A DNA stretch of 64,000 nucleotides from Schaalia odontolytica (lineage in GTDB: Bacteria > Actinomycetota > Actinomycetes > Actinomycetales > Actinomycetaceae). The stretch is taken from assembly GCF_002847525.1 (NCBI RefSeq), contig NZ_PKKM01000003.1, positions 124,001 through 188,000 of the forward strand. Reading direction: 5' to 3'. The notes under the pieces are model-generated. The model had not been told where the DNA came from. It ran no database searches and saw nothing but the letters and a program-made list of their open reading frames with translations. This document shows, one piece after another, positions 25,632 to 34,806 of this stretch. A program made the position numbers and the translations under genes. The stretch's first letter is position 1; each line of letters begins with the position of its first letter.

Positions 25632-26480
25632 TCAGCCTGCCTGTTCGGAGCCCTCCGAGGCCTCGGCCTTGTCGACCTCATCCGTCTGGGGTTCTTCCTT
25701 CTTCGCCTCGCTCGACGCGCGCGGCATCGGCTCGGCGTCAAGCGCCCCCTCATTGACGCGCGACGGACGCACCGGCCACGCCGTGCCGTTCTTGGGCACG
25801 TCGGTCTCCGAGTGCGAGCCACACGTGTGGTCCAATGACACGACAGCACCATCGTCGGTCGCCCATTCGTTCGCACACACGCCAAACATGGTGCGCATGC
25901 CGCCGCTCATCTTCATGAGAAAACCGCACGACGAGCAGGTGTTACGCGGACGGCGACCGGACTTGGGCCCGCGGTCGGACTCGTACCAGCGCTTGGCCGC
26001 CTGATCGATACCCTCCTGCGACAACACGCGCGGGCGCCCCAGGCCGAGCTCGCGCACGACCGGCAGATCGGGGTCCTCACTCGTGTCCTCGAAGCCCTGC
26101 TCGAGGCGTTCATCGTCCGCCTTGTAGGGCAGGACATCGTCTCGAGAAATATCCGAGGGACGCAGGCGTTCTTCCCACGGCACCCACTCCGGAGCCAACA
26201 GCGCACCCTCACGGGGAGTCATGTCGACCTCACAGACGGTGGCGACCCGCCCGCGCGGCACGCGGGCAACGGTCACCGCCCAGCACCATCCCACGTAACC
26301 CGCGTCGGTCGACGCGAAGTAGTGGGTGGCCAGACGCTCCGAGACCATCTCGAAGCCGACGTGCTCGCCGACGGGGCGCGGGTATGCCACGGCCTCGGCG
26401 CCAGCGCGCGCAACGTCGACGGCGTCCTCGAGGACGGCGTCCTTTTTCACTGCCCGAACACGGGCCTGAGTCTTAGGCAT
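25632..26480 (-). CDS. DUF3027 family protein
   Basis: A 282-residue actinobacterial protein of unknown function. The first half has GYVGWCWAVTVARVPRG and a LLAPEWVPWEERLRPSD segment. A CxxC pair (TCSSCGFLMKMSG) with a second cysteine cluster (GVCANE, HTCGSH) suggests a structural zinc site. The C-terminus is acidic and probably disordered. The ATG at 26480 overlaps the cold-shock gene stop by 8 bp, so translation is coupled and a role linked to the RNA chaperone is likely. The longer in-frame extension is rejected because it runs over the cold-shock gene. Confidence 0.85.
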   Translation of the reverse strand: MPKTQARVRAVKKDAVLEDAVDVARAGAEAVAYPRPVGEHVGFEMVSERLATHYFASTDAGYVGWCWAVTVARVPRGRVATVCEVDMTPREGALLAPEWVPWEERLRPSDISRDDVLPYKADDERLEQGFEDTSEDPDLPVVRELGLGRPRVLSQEGIDQAAKRWYESDRGPKSGRRPRNTCSSCGFLMKMSGGMRTMFGVCANEWATDDGAVVSLDHTCGSHSETDVPKNGTAWPVRPSRVNEGALDAEPMPRASSEAKKEEPQTDEVDKAEASEGSEQAG

Positions 26481-26850
26481 CAAATTCCTCTGCGACGGCG
26501 CGCAGCACCTTCGCGATCTTGGTCGCGTTGTCCGGGTACGATCCGCGACGCAGGGCGGCGCTCGACGAGTCAAGGAGCTTGATCAGGTCCTCGACGACGG
26601 GCACCATCGCCTGCGGCTTGCGGCGCTTGGCTCGGGCAACGGAAGCTGTCTCCTTGAGGAAACGCACGCTGAGTGCCTGCGGTCCCTTCCGTCCGTCAGC
26701 AACCGAATACTCCACACGCGCACCCACTCGGGGGCTGGGGTGGTCGGCCGGAAGCGCGGACGAGTGGAGGAAGACATCGGCCCCGTCGTCTCCTGCAATG
26801 AAGCCGAAACCGCGATCAGCGTCGAAGAACCTCACTTTACCGGTGGGCAT
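26473..26850 (-). CDS. Cold-shock domain protein, CspB-like with C-terminal extension
   Basis: A 125-residue RNA/ssDNA chaperone. The cold-shock domain occupies about 1–66 with RNP1 (GFGFIAGDDG) and RNP2 (DVFLHSSAL). It is followed by a basic linker (RAKRRKPQ) and a helical tail of about 50 residues not found in the 67-residue Csps of E. coli. Tailed forms of this kind (about 130 residues) are known in mycobacteria. The ATG at 26850 follows GGAGGGG. It leads a two-gene unit with DUF3027 and is divergent from the TPM gene. Confidence 0.93.
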   Translation of the reverse strand: MPTGKVRFFDADRGFGFIAGDDGADVFLHSSALPADHPSPRVGARVEYSVADGRKGPQALSVRFLKETASVARAKRRKPQAMVPVVEDLIKLLDSSSAALRRGSYPDNATKIAKVLRAVAEEFDA

Positions 26851-27058
26851 GGTCCCCTCCTTCTATCAATAGTCTGAGAGCCCAATGGACTCCCCCTATC
26901 ATAGGGCGCTCTTCCGATGTGCGCGGGAGGCGAGCCGACGCCTGTAGCGAACAGCACCGCGCACCCCAAGCTCGAGTAACTTTCACGTAGACTGACCCCA
27001 CGGGAACAATCACGCTACGCAGTTTTCATCACACACTCGACAGAAACGAGTGGCGTGC

Positions 27059-27096
27059 TGTATGTTCATCTGTTCGCCACTTCGCAGGAGGATCCA
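27059..27096 (+). promoter_or_regulatory. 5' leader of the first TPM gene, duplicated at 31294–31332
   Basis: The leader TGTATGTTCATCTGTTCGCC plus an AGGAGGATC ribosome-binding site recurs before the remnant start at 31333 with few changes. A CACGTAGACTG word upstream (26984 and 31221) is also shared, so promoter and leader were duplicated together. Confidence 0.7.
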
Positions 27097-29178
27097 GTGT
27101 CACGATTCCGCCGCTTCAGCCTCGTCGCTGTTCTCACAGCGATGCTGCTCGCGCTTGGCCTGCCGACGTTTGCAGCGTCGCCGGTCACGGTCAGCGGCTC
27201 CGTCACCGACCCTTCGGAGTGGCTGGAGAGCTCCGACCGTGAGTCCGTCGAAGAGGCCGCCCGCAAGGCCGCCGCTTCGGGAGTCAACATTTCCTTCGTT
27301 TTCGTCGATGATCTCTCGGGCGACAGCGGCAGCCAGTGGTGCCAAAGCGCCCTGCAGAATTCTTCCCTCGGATTCTCTGACATCATCTACTTCATCGCTT
27401 ACACGGAGAGGGTCGACGGTGCATGCACCAACGATCCTCAGGTGCAGTCTCGCCTCGCCACCGCTATGGCCGCAGCCGAAAAACGCTTCAATTCCAATCC
27501 TCTAGAGTCGCGCGACGCTGCGATTGGGGCGGCCACCTTCGCACAGACACTGACCGCGAATGTGGCTTCAAGCACGCCTTCCGCATCCTCCCAACCCACC
27601 AGGAGTTCCTCGTCTTCTTCGTCGACCAACAGGACGAACCTCTACATTCTGTCCTCGCTCTTCCTCGGCGGCATTGCCCTGATCGGCATCACCGTCGCCG
27701 CCTCCTCGCGCCGCAGCAAGAAGAGCGCGGCGCACGCGATGGCCATCGACACAGTCGCCGCCGAGAAGGCCGTCCAGGAAGCCAATCGCCAGCTGCTCGC
27801 CGCCGACGAGCAGGTGCGCACCGCGACCGACGAGCTGAACTTCGCACGCGCCCAGTTCGGCTTGACCTCAACGGACGAATTCGCCCGGGCGATCGAGAAT
27901 GCGAAGGCAACCGTCACGCGCTGCTTCGATCTTCAGGGGCGTATGAACGACGCGACAGCCACGACCGAGCGCCTGGAGCTCGCGAAGAAGCTCATGCGTG
28001 ACCTGGGCGCAAACCTGAACCCGCTCAGCCAGATCCAGGCCGCTTTCGCCACCAAGCGCGCGGAGGAGGCGACGCTGCCCGAACGCATCCGCGAGGCACG
28101 CGAGCGCCTCGCGGAGGAACTCACCGACCTCGAGCGCGCAAAGGCCGAGCTGACCACCATCGCTGGCATCTACCCCGCGCAGATGCTTGCCTCCCTCCAG
28201 GACAACCCCGAGCAGGCGGCCGCCCTGCTGACCTCGGCGCGCTCCGCCCTCGATACCGCCGACGAGGTGGTGGACACGGACCGCACCCGCGCGGCCAGCG
28301 CCCTCGACACCGCACACCGCGCCCTGACGATGGCCAACCACCAGACGGACGCGATCTTCACCGCCAAGTCCGACCTCGACGCGATCCGCGACCGCCTGGC
28401 CGCCGCCATCGGTTCGATTTCGGCGGACCTGTCGGATGTCGAGCGCCTCGACACCGATCCCGCAACCTTCAACCCTCTCGTCGCCGACGCGCGCGCCGCG
28501 ATCTCCGAGGCGCAGGCTGCCCTGGCAAACAACGGCGACCCACTCGCTGCGCTCGAGCACCTGCGCAGTGCCGAGGCGACCATCGATGCCGCGCTCGCGC
28601 CCCTGCGCACCAACCAGGAGGCCCGCGACAAGGCCTTCTCCGCCGCGAAGAGCCAGATCGCCCTCGCGGAATCCGCGGTCGGTCAGGCACAGCGCTACGT
28701 CCAGGGGCGCCGAGGCGCCATCGACCTGCAGGTGCGCGGCACGCTCAACAACGCCGAGCAGGCGCTGCGCGCGGCGCACGACTCCCTCGACAAGGACCCT
28801 CAGGCAGCCGCCACTCACGCGGCCAACGCCCGCGCGTTCGCCGACCGCGTCATGGCTACTCCCATTCAGCCGGCTACCGGCAGCTGGGGAAGCGGAACGA
28901 GCAACAACGGTTCCTTCACCGGATCCTCACTCGGCGACTTCCTCCTGTGGTCCACGCTCTTCTCACAGTCTGGCCCCGGCTACCAGGGCCGACGCGACCG
29001 CGACTATGACCGCTTCGATCATTTCGATCGCGGCTCTCGCTCCTCCGGCTCCGGCTGGTCCTTCGTCTCCGGTTCAGGCTCGAACTGGGGCGGCGGCTTC
29101 GGCGGTTCCTCCGTCTCCGGTTCTGGCTCGAACTGGGGCGGCGGCTTCGGCGGTTCCTCCGTCTCTGGCAGCTTCTGA
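27097..29178 (+). CDS. TPM-domain protein with long coiled coil and Gly/Ser-rich tail
   Basis: A 693-residue membrane protein. A signal-like N-terminus (LVAVLTAMLLALG) leads into an extracytoplasmic TPM/YgcG-type domain (about 25–170), then a serine-rich linker, a membrane helix (LYILSSLFLGGIALIGITVAA), and some 400 cytoplasmic residues rich in Ala/Glu/Arg that look like coiled coil. The tail has two near-identical copies of SGSGSNWGGGFGGSS. The start is the GTG at 27097 with AGGAGG five bases upstream. Its paralogue follows after 52 bp, and pspA lies further downstream. A role in envelope stress sensing is inferred from pspA; TPM biochemistry is poorly known. Confidence 0.85.
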   Translation: MSRFRRFSLVAVLTAMLLALGLPTFAASPVTVSGSVTDPSEWLESSDRESVEEAARKAAASGVNISFVFVDDLSGDSGSQWCQSALQNSSLGFSDIIYFIAYTERVDGACTNDPQVQSRLATAMAAAEKRFNSNPLESRDAAIGAATFAQTLTANVASSTPSASSQPTRSSSSSSSTNRTNLYILSSLFLGGIALIGITVAASSRRSKKSAAHAMAIDTVAAEKAVQEANRQLLAADEQVRTATDELNFARAQFGLTSTDEFARAIENAKATVTRCFDLQGRMNDATATTERLELAKKLMRDLGANLNPLSQIQAAFATKRAEEATLPERIREARERLAEELTDLERAKAELTTIAGIYPAQMLASLQDNPEQAAALLTSARSALDTADEVVDTDRTRAASALDTAHRALTMANHQTDAIFTAKSDLDAIRDRLAAAIGSISADLSDVERLDTDPATFNPLVADARAAISEAQAALANNGDPLAALEHLRSAEATIDAALAPLRTNQEARDKAFSAAKSQIALAESAVGQAQRYVQGRRGAIDLQVRGTLNNAEQALRAAHDSLDKDPQAAATHAANARAFADRVMATPIQPATGSWGSGTSNNGSFTGSSLGDFLLWSTLFSQSGPGYQGRRDRDYDRFDHFDRGSRSSGSGWSFVSGSGSNWGGGFGGSSVSGSGSNWGGGFGGSSVSGSF

Positions 29179-29230
29179 CTGTGTGACCCGCAGCGAGCGT
29201 TTATTAGTTCCCGACGAACAGGAGGGTAAC

Positions 29231-31105
29231 GTGTCACGGATCCGACGCCTCGGACTCGTCGCCGTCATGGCGGTAGCACTGCTGGTCGGCGGCGCGCCCG
29301 CGTTCGCGACCGAGCCGCTCACTACGAGCGGACACGTCACCGACCCCGACTCTTTCCTGAGTGACGAGCAACGCGCAACGATCGAATCTCCCGCGCAGGC
29401 GTTCTACACCACGTACAACACGATCATCGACGTCGTCGTGGTCCCCAACTTCTCGGGTCAGAAACCGTCCGCTTGGTGCGAGGCTACCCTCAAGCAATCG
29501 CGCACAGCCGACAAGGGCATCCTCTACGTTGTCTCCTACGAGGATGGCACGGATGCGTTCTGCACGGACGCGCAAATGGCTCGCAAGATGTCGGATTACA
29601 GCACCAGGATAACGATGGACAGCGCGCTCAGTGCCGCCCATCGCAAGTACAAAACAACGCCATTGCCCCCCGAAGAGGCAGCGGCAGGTGCCGAAGCCTT
29701 CATTCGCGACCTGCGCAGCTCATATGACTTCAGCGCGGATATAGCTGCCAGCTACCGCAAGAGCCAGGAACAAGAGAAAAAGGCGAGGGAAGAAAGAGAG
29801 AAGGAAGAAAAGAAGAGGAAGCGTGGCGCTAACATCCTCATATCTGCGGTCATTGTGATCGCCATTGTCTCCAACGTGTGGGTGTGGGTGCGGAAATTGA
29901 ACGGAGACGACGAACCCACTACTGAGACCACGTATCGCACCCCAGAGGCCGAGGAATACACCCCGATCGTGGACACCGTGCGGCGCGACGCCCTGAGGGC
30001 CGCTACGGAGGCCAGGCGGCGCCTCTCGGAGGCCGAGGAGCAGGTGCGCGGCGCGGAAGAGGACTGGAACTACGCTCGCGCCCAGTTCGGTAGCGCTGCG
30101 ACCGAACAGTTCGGGCGCCGCCTCGAGGCAGCAAAGGATGCGATTGCACGGGGCTTCGACACCTACGAACAGATAGAGCGCACACCAGACGCTCATGCTA
30201 AGCGACGCCTCGCCTCGACAATCACGGCGGATCTCGACAAGAACCTTCCGCCGCTCCAGGATGCTCGCCAGGAGTTCGCCGCACAGAGCGAGAAGCGGCT
30301 ATCGCTCCCTGCCCAGGTCGCCGATGCCCGTGAGCGCCTCGTCGAGGAACTCGCTGACCTGGAGCGCGCGAAGGAAGAGCTGACGAGCATCGCGGGCCTC
30401 TATCCCGATTCCATGCTCGCTTCCCTCCAGGACAATCCGGAACGCGCCGCTGCGTTGCTTGAGTCCGCTCGTGCGGCGTTGGAGACGGCCAAGGCACATC
30501 TCGACACCGATCCCACCCGCACCGCCTCCGCACTGGACACCGCTCAGCGCGCGCTGTCGATGGCAAACGCACAGACGGACGCCATCTTCTCCGCCAAGAC
30601 CGATCTCGATACATTCCGTGAGAAGCTCGCCGCTTCCATCGGATCGGTATCTCAAGCCCTGTCGGATGCGAAGCGCCTCGATTCCGCCGCCGCTCCCTTC
30701 GGCCCCCTTCTGGACGAGGCAGAGGCTGCCATCGCCTGCGGCCAGCGTGCGCTGGTCAGCGACGAGGATCCCCTCGGCGCGCTCGAGAACCTTCGCGATG
30801 TGGAGCTCCGGCTGGAGGCGGTGCTCGCCCCTCTGACGACTCAGGATGGCGCGCAGCGCAGGGCACGAGAGACTGCGGAGCGCGACATCCGCAATGCCGA
30901 TGCTGCCCTGACCCGGGCTCGCGAGCACTTGAACAGGTACGAAGGGTCGGCTCTGTTCGACGTCAACAAGCTGATGCGCGAAGCCGAGCAAGCAGTGACC
31001 GCGGCACGCGAAGCCCTCGACGAAGATCCCCTGCAGGCAAGCGCAGCAGCTTCGCGGGCCACGACGCTCACCCAGCGCGCGCTTGCAGCACCGGGATGGC
31101 GATAG
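29231..31105 (+). CDS. TPM-domain coiled-coil protein, second tandem paralogue
   Basis: A 624-residue paralogue of the preceding gene: signal-like start (LVAVMAVALLVGG), a TPM-type domain (TTSGHVTDPDSFLS onward), a very charged E/K/R helix, a membrane helix (ILISAVIVIAIVSNVWVWV) and a long coiled coil. Blocks such as YPDSMLASLQDNPERAAALL match the first copy closely. It lacks the Gly-rich tail. The GTG at 29231 follows GGAGGG; the frame open back to 28436 is a shadow over the first gene. Duplication followed by divergence of the sensor half is likely, since the coiled coil is better conserved than the TPM part. Confidence 0.84.
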   Translation: MSRIRRLGLVAVMAVALLVGGAPAFATEPLTTSGHVTDPDSFLSDEQRATIESPAQAFYTTYNTIIDVVVVPNFSGQKPSAWCEATLKQSRTADKGILYVVSYEDGTDAFCTDAQMARKMSDYSTRITMDSALSAAHRKYKTTPLPPEEAAAGAEAFIRDLRSSYDFSADIAASYRKSQEQEKKAREEREKEEKKRKRGANILISAVIVIAIVSNVWVWVRKLNGDDEPTTETTYRTPEAEEYTPIVDTVRRDALRAATEARRRLSEAEEQVRGAEEDWNYARAQFGSAATEQFGRRLEAAKDAIARGFDTYEQIERTPDAHAKRRLASTITADLDKNLPPLQDARQEFAAQSEKRLSLPAQVADARERLVEELADLERAKEELTSIAGLYPDSMLASLQDNPERAAALLESARAALETAKAHLDTDPTRTASALDTAQRALSMANAQTDAIFSAKTDLDTFREKLAASIGSVSQALSDAKRLDSAAAPFGPLLDEAEAAIACGQRALVSDEDPLGALENLRDVELRLEAVLAPLTTQDGAQRRARETAERDIRNADAALTRAREHLNRYEGSALFDVNKLMREAEQAVTAAREALDEDPLQASAAASRATTLTQRALAAPGWR

Positions 31106-31332
31106 AGGAGGTTGACGAGGTTTCATCACCGCGCGACGCTGACAATCATGACCACGTCGCCCATGACCCCCACCGGGCATCGGCTCACGCCCGGCTGATT
31201 TCCACCCGCACCCAACCATCACGTAGACTGGTCCCACACCAAGACAATGTGACTCAAAATACATTAGATCGAGGGTACAACGCCTCGCAATGATGTATCT
31301 TGATCTGTTCGCCACTAACCGAGGAGGATCAC

Positions 31333-31503
31333 ATGCCACGGATTCGAGACTCTCGAACACGTGCGTGCTCTGGCAGCCAGGCCAGACACCACGCTCGGTC
31401 CGCCTCGCTCCTCGTGGCACCACCCGGGAAACACGCACTCAGCGTGATGACAATCCACTCCCCCGCATACACTGATCCGACAACCGGTTCGGGCGACTCG
31501 TAG
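31333..31503 (+). pseudogene. Remnant start of a third TPM-type gene
   Basis: The ribosome-binding site, leader and the first codons (MPRIRDSR, compare MSRFRRF and MSRIRRL) copy those of the two TPM genes, but the frame then stops after 56 codons and shows no signal peptide or TPM domain. I read it as a degraded third copy. A short expressed peptide cannot be excluded because GAGGAGG is intact. The rest of the 31106–31603 gap is without features. Confidence 0.5.
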
Positions 31504-31603
31504 CCCACCCACCAATCGCGCGAGGCCTCATCTCGCTCACAACCCGCGCGCACGCGCACCAACCAAAACCGCGCAGATGCGCACCACCTCAAAGGAGAAC
31601 ATC

Positions 31604-32329
31604 ATGGCCGAAAAGCAGACGATCATGGGCCGCATCGCCCAGCTCGCCAAGGCGAACATCAACGCGCTCCTCGACAAGGCCGAGGACCCGGAGAAGATGA
31701 TCGATCAGCTGATCCGTGACTACACCAACTCGATCGTCGAGGCCGAGAACGCGATCGCTCAGACCCTGGGCAACCTGCGCATGGCCGAGAAGGACTACGA
31801 GGAGGACGTCAAGGCCGCTGCCGACTGGGGCCAGAAGGCTGCCGCCGCCTCCGCCAAGGCCGAGTCCCTGCGCGCCGCCGGCGACGAGGCAGGTGCCACG
31901 AAGTGGGACGACCTGGCCAAGGTCGCCCTCGGCAAGCAGATTCAGTTCGAGAACGAGATCAAGGCCGAGGAGCCCACGCTCCAGGCCCAGCGTGACGTGG
32001 CCGATCGCCTCAAGCGTGGCCTCGCACAGATGAAGGACAAGCTCGCTGAGCTCAAGACCCGCCGCGACCAGCTGATCGCCCGCGAGAAGACCGCCAAGGC
32101 CCAGGCCCAGGTCACGGACGCCCTCTCCTCCATCAACATCCTGGATCCCACGAGCGAGCTCGGCCGCTTCGAGGACCGCGTGCGCCGCCAGGAGGCCCTC
32201 GCTCAGGGCAAGATCGAGCTGGCCGCCTCCTCCCTGGATTCCCAGTTCGCGGAGCTCGAGACCGACTCCTCGCAGATCGAGATCGAGGCTCGCCTGGCCG
32301 CCCTCAAGGGCAACAACACCCAGGCGTGA
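31604..32329 (+). CDS. pspA: PspA/IM30 family membrane-stress protein
   Basis: A 241-residue, almost entirely helical protein of the ESCRT-III-like PspA/Vipp1 family. The N-terminal IMGRIAQLAKANINALLDKAEDPEKM is the amphipathic helix and first hairpin that bind membrane lipid. Long coiled-coil hairpins follow to about residue 215. Family members oligomerise on damaged membranes and preserve the proton gradient. The ATG at 31604 follows AAAGGAG. No PspBC or PspF-type partner is present; the TPM genes upstream are the probable partners. A strong terminator closes the unit. Confidence 0.94.
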   Translation: MAEKQTIMGRIAQLAKANINALLDKAEDPEKMIDQLIRDYTNSIVEAENAIAQTLGNLRMAEKDYEEDVKAAADWGQKAAAASAKAESLRAAGDEAGATKWDDLAKVALGKQIQFENEIKAEEPTLQAQRDVADRLKRGLAQMKDKLAELKTRRDQLIAREKTAKAQAQVTDALSSINILDPTSELGRFEDRVRRQEALAQGKIELAASSLDSQFAELETDSSQIEIEARLAALKGNNTQA

Positions 32330-32361
32330 GCGCCGCGGCGTACGCCGCACCCATACATAGG

Positions 32362-32390
32362 CCGGGCGGCCCCTTGCGGGGCCGCCCGGT
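32362..32390. terminator. Terminator between pspA and the NYN gene
   Basis: Perfect 12-bp arms CCGGGCGGCCCC and GGGGCCGCCCGG with a TTGC loop between convergent genes; probably serves pspA and perhaps both directions. Confidence 0.88.
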
Positions 32391-32438
32391 TCGTCATGTC
32401 GGCAGCAACACGTCCGCTCGCGGACGCGGGGCCAGGGT

Positions 32439-33011
32439 TTACAGGAAGGCCATCGGGTCGAAGTCGTCGATGTCGATGATGTGGAGCCTGGGCAGGCGAA
32501 CCTGGAAGGCGTGCACGTCGTATTCGAGGTCGATGATTTCCAAGCCTCGTTCCTCCAGCTCGTGGAGCTGGGAGGAGAGGAATTCCTTGAAGCACATGAC
32601 CGCGACGCGGCGGCCCTGGTCGAGGAGGGTCTCGATCTGGGGCAGGAAGTCGGCGTCATGGCTGGCCAGGATGACGTCACCCTTGCCAAGATCAGCGATC
32701 GCATCCATCGTGCGCTGCAGACCCACATCGACGACCTTCATGTCGGCGGGTCCTGACAGGGGGATGACCGAGTAGTCCATGGCCGTGAGCGCCTGAACGA
32801 AGCCCATCGGCAGGAAGCCGGACGAACCGTTGAGGAAGAACAGGCCCTTGGCCTTCTGACCCCAGCGGCCGTGCGCGCTCTCGAGGACACGATCCCAGCG
32901 GGGGCGCTCCTCGGGATTCGGGCGACGATCAAGGACAGAAAGGCCCAGCGTCGCGTCAATATTCTCGCCATCTACGACGAGGTATGTCGTTTGATTATTA
33001 GGATTTTCCAT
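32439..33011 (-). CDS. NYN-domain (LabA/DUF88) putative ribonuclease
   Basis: A 190-residue PIN-like-fold protein. Conserved acidic positions that would bind a metal lie in VVDGENID near residues 12–19 and in ASHDADFLPQIETL near 118–131. NYN proteins are predicted RNases, often in RNA decay or regulation. There is no extra domain. The ATG at 33011 is followed by a normal N-terminus (ENPNNQTTYLVVDG). It is convergent with pspA. Whether it is active is inferred from the intact acidic residues. Confidence 0.86.
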   Translation of the reverse strand: MENPNNQTTYLVVDGENIDATLGLSVLDRRPNPEERPRWDRVLESAHGRWGQKAKGLFFLNGSSGFLPMGFVQALTAMDYSVIPLSGPADMKVVDVGLQRTMDAIADLGKGDVILASHDADFLPQIETLLDQGRRVAVMCFKEFLSSQLHELEERGLEIIDLEYDVHAFQVRLPRLHIIDIDDFDPMAFL

Positions 33012-33077
33012 GGAATTAGAGTAACCGACGATTGTCTCTACCTATGCGGCCTTGAGTCCTATGTACAACCAGATAGA

Positions 33078-33115
33078 GCGAGGCCGGGACTGCTCAGCGC
33101 AGCCCCGGCCTCGTC
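33078..33115 (-). terminator. Terminator of glpK
   Basis: GCGAGGCCGGG and GCCCCGGCCTCGT arms with a short loop lie 19 bp past the glpK stop. One arm is an exact copy of the recurring 12-mer, the other has a change. Confidence 0.8.
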
Positions 33116-33133
33116 AATTTCAAGGGGTGACAA

Positions 33134-34654
33134 TCACTTCACGTCGTCGTCAACCCAGTCGAGCGTCCGCGTCACGGCCTTCTTCCACAGGCGGTAGGTG
33201 CGGTCGCGCTCGGCCGGCTCCATGGAGGGCGTCCAGCGCTTGCCTTCCTGCCAGTTGGCTACGACATCGTCGGTGCCCGACCAGTAGCCCACGGCCATAC
33301 CGGCGGCGTAGGCGGCACCCAGGGCGGTCGTCTCGATAACCTTCGGGCGAACGACGTCGACGCCGCACAGGTCGGCCTGGAACTGCATGACCAGGTCGTC
33401 GTGCGTCATGCCGCCGTCAACCTTGAGCTCCTTGAGCGGCACACCAGCGTCGGCGTTCATCGCGTCGAGGACCTCGGCGCTCTGGAACGCGGTCGACTCC
33501 TCGACGGCGCGGGCGATGTGGCCCTTGTTGACGTAACGGGTCAGGCCCACGATCGCGCCGCGGGCGTCCGAACGCCAGTAGGGGGCGAACAGGCCGGAGA
33601 AGGCGGGGACGAAGTAGACGCCGCCGTTGTCCTCAACCGTGCTGGCCAGCTCACCGATGTCCGACGACTTGACGATCATGCCCAGGTTGTCGCGCAGCCA
33701 CTGGACCAGCGAACCGGCGACGGCGATCGAACCCTCGAGGGCGTAGACGGCCGGCTGGTCGCCGATCTTGTAGGCCACCGTGGTGAGCAGGCCATTGTCG
33801 GAGAAGACGGGCTCGGTGCCGGTGTTCATGAGCATGAAGCAGCCGGTGCCGTAGGTGTTCTTCGCCATGCCCTTCTCGAAACAGGCCTGGCCGAAGGTGG
33901 CCGCCTGCTGATCGCCGAGAATACCGGCGATCGGGGTGTCGATGAGCAGACCGTTCTTGCGGCCGTAGCCGTAGATCTCGGAGGAGGACTTGATCTCGGG
34001 GAGCATCGACATGGGGATGCCGAAGATCTCGCAGACGTCCTCACGCCACTGCAGCGTGCGGATATCCATGAGCATGGTGCGCGAGGCGTTGGTGACGTCG
34101 GTGCAGTGAACGCCGCCGTTGATGCCGCCCGTCAGGTTCCACAGGACCCAGCAGTCGGTGTTGCCGAAGAGCAGGTCGCCAGCCTCGGCGCGCTCACGGG
34201 CACCCTCGACATTGTCGAGGATCCACTTGATCTTGGAGCCGGAGAAGTAGGGGGACAGACCGAGGCCACAGATCTGGCGGAAGCGGTCTGGGCCTTCGTC
34301 ACCCTCGAGTTCCTTCACGATGTCGGAGGTGCGCATGTCCTGCCAGACGATCGCGTTGTAGACGGGCTCGCCGGTGTTCTTATCCCACACGACGGTGGTC
34401 TCACGCTGGTTGGTGATACCGACGGCGGCAAGGTTGTGGCGGTTGATCTCCGCCTTCTGCAGAGCCTCGGCGACGACGGTGCGAGTGGTCTCCCAGATTT
34501 CTATGGGGTTGTGCTCGACCCAGCCCGGGTTCGGGAAGATCTGGGTGAATTCCTTCTGTCCGACGGAGACGATCTCGCCGGAGTGGTTGAAGATGATCGC
34601 ACGGGTCGAGGTGGTGCCCTGATCGATGGCGAGAACGAACTTTTCGGTGGTCAT
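33134..34654 (-). CDS. glpK: Glycerol kinase
   Basis: A 506-residue FGGY-family kinase that traps glycerol as glycerol-3-phosphate. The N-terminal phosphate loop [12 protein letters not shown], the central [22 protein letters not shown], and the FGGY signatures [19 protein letters not shown] and [15 protein letters not shown] are all intact. The start is the ATG at 34654 after AAAGGACAC; an extension to 34738 has no ribosome-binding site. It follows glpF on the same strand, with a terminator-like hairpin between them, so it may have its own promoter or depend on read-through. Confidence 0.97.
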   Translation of the reverse strand: MTTEKFVLAIDQGTTSTRAIIFNHSGEIVSVGQKEFTQIFPNPGWVEHNPIEIWETTRTVVAEALQKAEINRHNLAAVGITNQRETTVVWDKNTGEPVYNAIVWQDMRTSDIVKELEGDEGPDRFRQICGLGLSPYFSGSKIKWILDNVEGARERAEAGDLLFGNTDCWVLWNLTGGINGGVHCTDVTNASRTMLMDIRTLQWREDVCEIFGIPMSMLPEIKSSSEIYGYGRKNGLLIDTPIAGILGDQQAATFGQACFEKGMAKNTYGTGCFMLMNTGTEPVFSDNGLLTTVAYKIGDQPAVYALEGSIAVAGSLVQWLRDNLGMIVKSSDIGELASTVEDNGGVYFVPAFSGLFAPYWRSDARGAIVGLTRYVNKGHIARAVEESTAFQSAEVLDAMNADAGVPLKELKVDGGMTHDDLVMQFQADLCGVDVVRPKVIETTALGAAYAAGMAVGYWSGTDDVVANWQEGKRWTPSMEPAERDRTYRLWKKAVTRTLDWVDDDVK

Positions 34655-34767
34655 GAGTGTCCTTTCGGAGGCGTTATCACGTCGTTGTGTGTGCCGCGTC
34701 GATCCACCTGCGCGGCGGGCGGGACTTCGCAGTCCCACAAAATGTCACCCCGGCGGCGGGGTATGAC

Positions 34768-34796
34768 GCGGGCGAGGCCGCGGTGGCCTCGCCCGC
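34768..34796 (-). terminator. Terminator or attenuator between glpF and glpK
   Basis: Perfect 12-bp arms GCGGGCGAGGCC and GGCCTCGCCCGC with a GCGGT loop, 10 bp past the glpF stop. It would lower glpK relative to glpF if both share a promoter. Confidence 0.75.
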
Positions 34797-34806
34797 GCAC
34801 TCACTC

